Origin: Plantago ovata
Taxonomy: Eukaryota; Streptophyta; Magnoliopsida; Lamiales; Plantaginaceae
Assembly: GCA_028274465.1 (NCBI GenBank)
Contig: CM051458.1
Span: 58,083,253-58,147,252, forward strand
Direction: 5' to 3'
Length of the DNA stretch: 64,000 nucleotides
This document shows positions 57,640-64,000 of the stretch, one piece after another. A program made the translations under genes and the position numbers. Position 1 is the stretch's first letter, and every line of letters begins with the position of its first letter. The notes under the pieces were generated by a model. It saw only the letters and a program-made list of their open reading frames with translations. It was not told the origin of the DNA and ran no database searches.

Positions 57640-60600
57640 TGCTCTTGATTGTGCAGACTTCAGCCACAGAGACAAACAATGCAATTTGACACTTTGACAG
57701 TGGCTGCGGAAAGCACATGACGGGCAATAAGAAAAACCTTATAAACTATACACGGTGGTCTAAAGGTCCAACAATAAGGTTTGCTGGTGGAGGCTTTGGT
57801 TCTACTAAAGGCTATGGTGACGTGAAGTTAGGGTGCATTACCATTTCGGGTGTTCTTTTTGTCAAAAATCTTAAGTTTAACCTTTTCAGCATGAGTCAGT
57901 TTGCTGACAAAGGTTACTTCATCAAAATTAAAAGTGATGAATGTAAACTTATTGACTTTGAGACAAAGAAGGTTACCATGATTGCTAGAAGATCAAGAGG
58001 TCTCTATACCACAGATTGGTCTTTAGCAATCGTTGAAAAATGCCTTATCTCAGAACATGATTGCCTTGCTGAAAAAGCATGGTTATGACATAAACGAACA
58101 AGTCACCTAAACTTCAAGACGCTGAATAAGCTGTCTAAAAAGGCACTTGTAGTTGGATTACCTAAAGTTACTTTTAAGAAGGACGGTGTTTGCACTGCAT
58201 GTCAGCAAGGTAAGCAAACCAAAACTTCTTTCAAGAACAAGGCAGTACCGTCAACTACAAAACCTTTACAACTCTTGCACATGGACTTGTTTGAGTCTTC
58301 TTCAACAAGCTATGCTGGCAAGAAGTATGCTCTGGTGGTGGTAGATGATTATTCAAGATTCACTTGGGTAATTTTTATCAAACACAAGTTTGAAACAAGG
58401 ACTGAAATACCTAACTTGCTGAATAAGCTCGAAGTCATGAAAAATGACAAGGTAAAAATCATCAGAATAGACCATGGTACTGAGTTTGTAAACAAGTACA
58501 TAACTGAGTTTTGCACTTCCAAAGGCATAAAACATCAGTTATCCTCAGTAAGGACACCTCAACAAAATGGTGTTGCTGAAAGAAAGAATCGTACCCTTAA
58601 GGAAGCAGCTAGAACAATGCTTGCTGACACTGAAATAAGTGAAGCTTATTGGGTTGAAGCGATTAATAGCGCCAGCTATACTCAAAATAGAAGTTTGATA
58701 ACTAAGGAGTACAACAAAACTCCCTATGAGTTGTTTGTTGGAAGACCTCCTAACATCACTCATCTAAGGGTATTTGGTTGCAAATGCTTTGTTCTTAATA
58801 ATGGTAGAGAATATTTAAGGACATTTCAACCAAAGGCAGATGAAGCGATATTTCTTGGCTACTCTTTACATAGCAAAGCTTATAGAGTTTACAACAAAAA
58901 GCCACAAAAGATTGAAGAATCAATGCATGTTGTATTCTATGAAAAGACACAAGGAGTCCCTGCTGAAGAAGAAATATCCAATGCTGGAAATGTCAAATCT
59001 ATTGAACTTAATGATGATTCTGACAATGACACTCCTACTTGAAGTCATGACAAGATAAATGTAGTTCATGATAAAGAATTTTCGGCTAAAGATGCAGTTG
59101 CTCCCGATGTTGCTGAAACTACGCAACCTCCTGTGTCTGCTGATGAATTATCTCAAACCAGCAATGCTAAAAAAGCAGTTGCTGACGAACCAATTTCAGC
59201 AGAGACACAACCAGGTACCAGTAGTACTGAACAAGTACATGCTGAAGAGTCACATGCTGAAACGCAAACATATCCAGATCCAAAGAGCAGGAAACCTGTT
59301 AATAAGTAGATTCAAGATCATCCCTCTACGGATATGATTGGTGATATTGACAAACGCTAAGTGACTAGATCCAAAGTATCTACTAATCAAGAACTTGCTG
59401 AAGAAGCAATTGTTGTTGAAGTAGAAGCTTTGTTCTCTTGCTTTGTTTCAGAGATTGAGCCCAAAACCATAGAAGAAGCTTTAAAGCATTCTGAATGGAT
59501 CAAGGCAATGCAAGAAGAACTGGATCAATTTGAAGGGAACAAAGTCTGGAAACTTGTACCCCTTGCTGAAGGAAAGAAAGCAATTTGTACAAAGTGGGTG
59601 TTCATAAACAAGCTGAGTGAGTCTGGAGAAGTAACAAGTAACAAAGCACGTTTAGTTGCTCTTTATTGCCAGACTGAAGGATTGGATTATGATGAGTCTT
59701 ATGCACCAGTTGCAAGATTGGATGCTATTAGACTTTTCTTAGCCTTTGCTGCTCATAATGACTTCATAGTTTATCAAATGGATGTTAAAAGGCATTTCTA
59801 AATGGTGAACTTGCTGAAGAAGTCTATCTAGAACAACCCCCTGGCTTTGAACTTCTCTCAGAAACCAAGATGGTATATAAGCTTCAGAAAGTTGTATATG
59901 GTCTAAAGCAAGCACCTAGAGCTTGGTATGATACCTTAGCTAAGTTCTTGTTGGATAATGGTTTCAAGAAAGGTGAAGTTGATAAAACCTTATTTACCAT
60001 GAACCCTGATGGTAAAATAATCTTAGTCCAGATTTATGTGGATGACATAATTTTTTGTTCTAAGGACAAGCAACTTTGTGATGATTTTGCCAAACTCATG
60101 ACAAACAAGTTTGAAATGAGCATGATGGGCAAATTGAATTATTTCCTAGGATTGCAAGTCAAGCAACTCAAGGATGAAATATTCATAAATAAAGAAAAGT
60201 ATGCAAAGGAAATGCTCATAATGTTCAGGATCAAAGAGGAAGAGAAACCTGAAAAGATCCCCATGAGTGTTGGTACCAAATTCGGCTATACTAAACAAGA
60301 CAAAAGTGTGGATGAACACAAGTATAGGAAGCTCATTGGTTCCTTGCTGTATCTAACAGCAAGTAGGCCTGACATTCTGTATGCTGTTTGTGTGTGTGCA
60401 AGATTCCAATCTGATCCTAGAGAATCACACTACAAGAAAGCACTAAAAATACTGAAATATGTCAAAGGCACAGTCAATGTTGGACTATGGTATCCAAAAG
60501 TTTCTGGATTAGAATTGGTTGGTTATTCAGATGCTGACCATGGAGGATCAACCCTTGATAGAAAGAGTACCTGTGGAACTTGTCAGTTTCTAGGTACAAG

Positions 60601-60985
60601 ATTAATTTCATGGTTCAGCAAGAAGCAAACTTGTGTGGTCAATTCATCCACTGAATCTGAATACATTGCGGCTGGTTGTTGTACTGCTCAAATCCTTTGG
60701 ATTCAGCAACAACTAATAGATTATTGTATTTCTGCAAAGAAAACATCAATCTTTTGTGAGAATACAAGTGCTATTGCTATCACGAAAAATCCTAAGTTCC
60801 ACTCAAAGACAAAGCACATTGATATTAGACATCATTTCATTAGAGATCATGTGGAAAAAGGAGACATTGAGGTTGTAAAGATAGGTACTGATGATCAACT
60901 TGCTGACATCTTTACCAAGCCCCTTCCAGATAATAGGTTCGCAATGCTAAGGTATAACCTTGGATTGATTGAACTACCTCAATAA
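57640..60985 (+). pseudogene. pol: Sirevirus II pol (broken)
   Basis: Protease ([10 protein letters not shown], preceded by TGA where Sirevirus III has Trp), GAG-pre-integrase (stop at 58088 in LWHK), integrase core ([25 protein letters not shown]), RT from 59361 with a deletion that shifts the frame in [10 protein letters not shown] near 59790, YVDDIIFCS, and RNase H ending at TAA 60983-60985 (GLIELPQ). Further stops fall at 59042, near 59308 and near 59360. Most stops are TGG-to-TGA/TAG or CAA-to-TAA. Confidence 0.88.
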
Positions 60986-61977
60986 AAAGGGTACATTTGA
61001 TTGGATTGCTGAAACGAGCACTCAGCAAGCCAACAGTTGCTTAAAGATTTATTCATCCCTTGAAAAGTCCCTCTCTACTTGATTCCTCTAAAAGAGATGG
61101 TTGTACACAAAGTGTTTGCTGAAACAAGCATTCAGCAAGTAATTCCTTCAAACCGGGTATTTGTCAGGAAACTTGGTCACTTGCTGAAACGGGTACTCCG
61201 TAAGAAAAATCTAAGGATTGCTGAAACGGGTATTCAGATAATCAAGGTTACTGAAACATGTATTCAAGTATCAAAAGATAAATCTGAGACGGGAACTCAG
61301 CAAAGAGCAAGATTGTTTCTCACCAAAAGAGAATTTACCTAAAAATATCTCAATATAAAAAGGATTTACTGAGATGGGAACTCAGAAATATCTTTGACCC
61401 AAAGAAAATGAGATATTTGATTAAGGGGGAACTTTCAGCAACTACAAGACTTGTTACTTATAAAGTAATTGCTAAAGTCAGAAGAATTAAAATTGCTGAA
61501 AAATTCTCTAATACTTCAGCAAGCTATTAGCCTTGAACTAAAAGAGATAAAAAATCCCTTGAATCAAGGTAAAATCTAAAGTGACGTTAATCGTGGCACA
61601 GATAAACTCGCTGTAAATCATGACATGAAATGCAATCGTGGTCATTGATTTTAAAACAGTTGATGATCCAACGGTTAATGTTATAAAGTGAAAACATGCT
61701 TTGACGGTTTCGTGTTAGTGGATCACTACGCATTGAATGCAAAGGCTCCACTAACTCGTTGTTTCTCTATTTTACCCTTGCTAAGAACTCAAAACCATTG
61801 AGTTTCTCACATAACTGAGATACTATATAAATGAAGAGTTAGAGAAAAACAAAATTCTTTAACTCACATTTCCTTTTTCTGCAAAAATTCCTAGCTTCTG
61901 CTCTGAATTACTGTACCTCCGGTAAATAAGAAAAGCATATTTTTCGTACTCCCCCAATCTTACCTCCTATATAAGAA
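60986..61977 (+). promoter_or_regulatory. Post-pol spacer of Sirevirus II: hairpin array, PPT-like tract, TATA box
   Basis: Hairpins of the type GCTGAAACGGGTATTCAG occur near 61008, 61119, 61182, 61220, 61250, 61284 and 61368. TTAAGGGGGAAC follows at 61421-61432. TATATAAAT (61824-61832) lies about 150 bp upstream of the ORF3 ATG, and a second CTATATAAG lies directly before it. Apart from a short meaningless frame, nothing is coding. Confidence 0.6.
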
Positions 61978-64000
61978 ATGTCTCCCAAAAGACAAACCTC
62001 CAAGAACACCAAGTCCTATAAGGCAGACAGTGCTGGAAAAAGCACTGCTCCCACTCCGGCAGCAACTCCGATGAAAAACACAGTGAAATTGTGCTTTCCA
62101 ACGACCGAATAACAAAGAGACCCATGCCTCCTTCATATCTCAACACTGAAAAGTGTGAGAAGATGATGCAATGGGGTGAATTTGCTAAAGAAAAGTATAT
62201 TCGATACTTCTATGAACAAGAACTGGACGAAGAAAACATTGAGGCGTTGAATTACATAAATCAACAAAGCCTACTGTTCTTCATCACTGCTCACCCCAAG
62301 AAGATGGTGAGTATGTTAGACACAATGGAATTCTACAACAAAGCAGAAATCCAAACCTTACTGATGGACAAGGAATCAGTGAAAAAGTGATTTCTACAAC
62401 AGTTCAGGGAAAGCAAATCATCCTAAAATGGATTGATTTGGCAAACATCTTTCAGATTCCAACTACTGGAACTGAAGATGACCTCACTGCCACTGAAGAA
62501 GAGCTTGAAGCCTTCTACAGTGATGTCAGAAATGAAAGGATGAAGAAAGGAGAGATTGCTCCTGTGACTTGGAATAAGTTCACTAAAATGAAGCATCTCT
62601 GCCATTCACTTGGTCTAGTAGCTTTTCTACTCATCAAAGTCTTAGACTCCTAAGTCGGAGGAATAGACCAAGTCGGCCTGAGAAGATGGCCGTTGCTGAT
62701 GCACATATATGAAAACAAACAGACATCAACTGGGCAAAATACATTTTCAACAGACTTGTTGACTGTGTTACAAAGTTCAAAGTCAAGGTTGAAGACAACA
62801 CACTCTCACCTATTTTCCCAGTGATGTATGGACTGAAAATCTGTTACATCCTTGAACATTTCCGGATCCAACTCAGAAACCCATTGCCGATTAAGAAATC
62901 AGTATGCAATGTGGGAAGAGCTTTTTACAAGCTGAAAGGACCCAAGGTTGCTGACAAACAGTCTAGGAAAGCAACAACTGCAAATGTTGCTGAGACTGCT
63001 GCTGCTGATACTGCTGCGGTTGCTAACACTAATGCACCCAGCAAAAGATCAAAGAAAAAGAGAAAAGCTGATGATGATACTCAGACTGCAGCTTCATCAG
63101 CTGACCCTGTTCCTAAGAAAGCAAGGACAAAAACCAGCTTCCCAAGGAAGAAAACTACGACAAGAAAATCCGTGCCGGTCGTCCATGTTATTCAGGACGA
63201 TGATACACCAGTGGTTGCTGAAAAGCAAACCACTGTAGTAGATGTTGGAGATGTGCTTGCTGAAGCCTCTGCAAATTCAATAAATTTGGATCCATCTACT
63301 CAAGCAAGACCACAAGGCAGTGGAAATGAAAATCCTGCCTTAGAAAGATTAGAAGATGTCTACATTGTAGATAATCTGGATGATACAACTCTGGAACCAG
63401 CAAGTGATATTGCTGCAGACCTCAGAAAGGCTGCAGTTGCTGAAAATGTTGCCAGCAAAGAAACAAAAGAAAAAGAGACAGTTGATGAAACATCAACTAG
63501 TGAAGTCCAAGAAGTTGTTGAAGCTGCAACTACTGAAGAACCAGTTGCTGAAACTGCAATTGTTCAAGTTCAAGAGTTTGCTGAAACTCAACAAGAAACA
63601 TCATTCGACGACGCATCTCATGATGCTGAGGATGTAAGACTAAGTTCACCACTTACTTCTATTGACAAAGTCCAACTGGTACTGACTGACCTAAGCCATC
63701 AAATGGACATGGAGATTGATGACAACTCCAACAAGTCAGTGGACCTATTTATGACCAGTAGTGAACTTAGAAATCTCTATGTTTCTGCTCAACTTGTCCA
63801 TTCAGAGACAAGGGAGATTGCTGATGCTGCACAGCTTTCTCAAGTAGAGCAAGAAAAGAAGTCTGCTGAAGAACAAGTCCCAGATAATGAAGAAGCAATC
63901 AATGCTAAAAAGACTGAGTCACCACCTGCCCTTCTTTAGCAGGTAGTTAACTCAGAAATAATAGAAACTTCTTTATCTGATGCTTTATCTTTAGCTAACA
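61978..64000 (+). pseudogene. Sirevirus II ORF3 (broken, continues off-window)
   Basis: It starts at ATG 61978 (MSPKRQTSKNTKS), homologous to the intact 1176-codon ORF of Sirevirus III. Segments match in order: RITKRPMPPSYLNTEKCEKMMQ (read in parts), KEKYIRYFYEQELDEEN, LKWIDLANIFQIP, EAFYSDVRNERMKKGEIAPVTW, SLGLVAFLLIKVLDS (stop at 62651), YGLKICYILEHFRIQLRNPLPIKKS, then a lysine-rich nuclear-signal-like KRSKKKRKADDDT and an acidic, repetitive region to TAG 63939. Shifts lie near 62090, 62390 and 62720-62820. The function is unknown. Confidence 0.75.

Larger units (their letters stand above)
39776..64000 (+). mobile_element. Sirevirus II (plus strand), 5' LTR split by Sirevirus III, 3' end off-window
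   Basis: The 5' LTR begins TGTTAGG at 39776 and, after removal of Sirevirus III, ends ACCAACA at 55091. PBS, gag, pol, hairpin spacer and a broken ORF3 follow to the window end. Its LTR starts abruptly in the ORF3 leader of Sirevirus I with no polypurine tract before it. It is therefore read as the 5' LTR of a new insertion (candidate TSD ACTGT, 39771-39775) rather than the 3' LTR of Sirevirus I. Coding regions carry many stops, mostly C-to-T type changes. Confidence 0.75.

Overview
This window is nuclear DNA from a flowering plant, probably a eudicot. It carries an intron-rich cyclase-associated protein (CAP) gene, a plant-specific Qa-SNARE of the KNOLLE/SYP112 type, and many LTR retrotransposons with plant-type primer binding sites (initiator tRNA-Met and tRNA-Asp). 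About 5.7-21.4 kb is a genic island. Everything else is nested retroelements. Nothing bacterial, organellar or CRISPR-like was seen.

Layout. 1-2816: 5' end of a minus-strand Athila-like Ty3/gypsy element (gag, tRNA-Asp PBS, 1.3-kb LTR), inserted into the RT region of a plus-strand Ty1/copia element whose RT/RNase H remnant, polypurine tract and 3' LTR occupy 2817-5716. 6017-6322: a MITE upstream of CAP. 6567-16638: CAP gene, ten coding exons and 472 codons, with TE debris in introns 1 and 2. 17980-18864: SYP112-like syntaxin on the minus strand, convergent with CAP, with a 5'-UTR intron and a cluster of mitotic (MSA-type) promoter motifs. 19456-21412: fragments of copia and gypsy elements.

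21413-64000 is a nest of four large Ty1/copia elements. Three belong to one Sirevirus (SIRE/Maximus-like) family that has an extra ORF (ORF3) between pol and the 3' LTR. The host is Sirevirus I (plus, from 21413). Its RNase H is split by copia element B (minus, 28397-38436, TSD AAGAG). Its post-pol region is interrupted at 39776 by what is best read as a second plus-strand copy, Sirevirus II, which runs off the window end. The 5' LTR of Sirevirus II is split by Sirevirus III (minus, 40889-54687, TSD GAACC). The two LTRs of III differ by about two substitutions, so III is the youngest; it has an open pol frame (1128 codons) and an open ORF3 (1176 codons) but a broken gag.

The most interesting material is non-coding and RNA-like. 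All three Sirevirus copies carry: (i) tandem hairpins at the LTR end with GNRA-type tetraloops and a compensated stem pair; (ii) an array of 6-8 short hairpins sharing an ACGGG-type loop between pol and ORF3; (iii) a polypurine-like tract and TATA box ahead of ORF3; and (iv) heavy repetition of the heptamer TTGCTGA and its complement. ORF3 looks like a nuclear, nucleic-acid-associated protein rather than an envelope. Element B carries a different array of four tandem hairpins with an invariant loop in its leader, and the gypsy LTR has GC-rich hairpins beside its TATA box.
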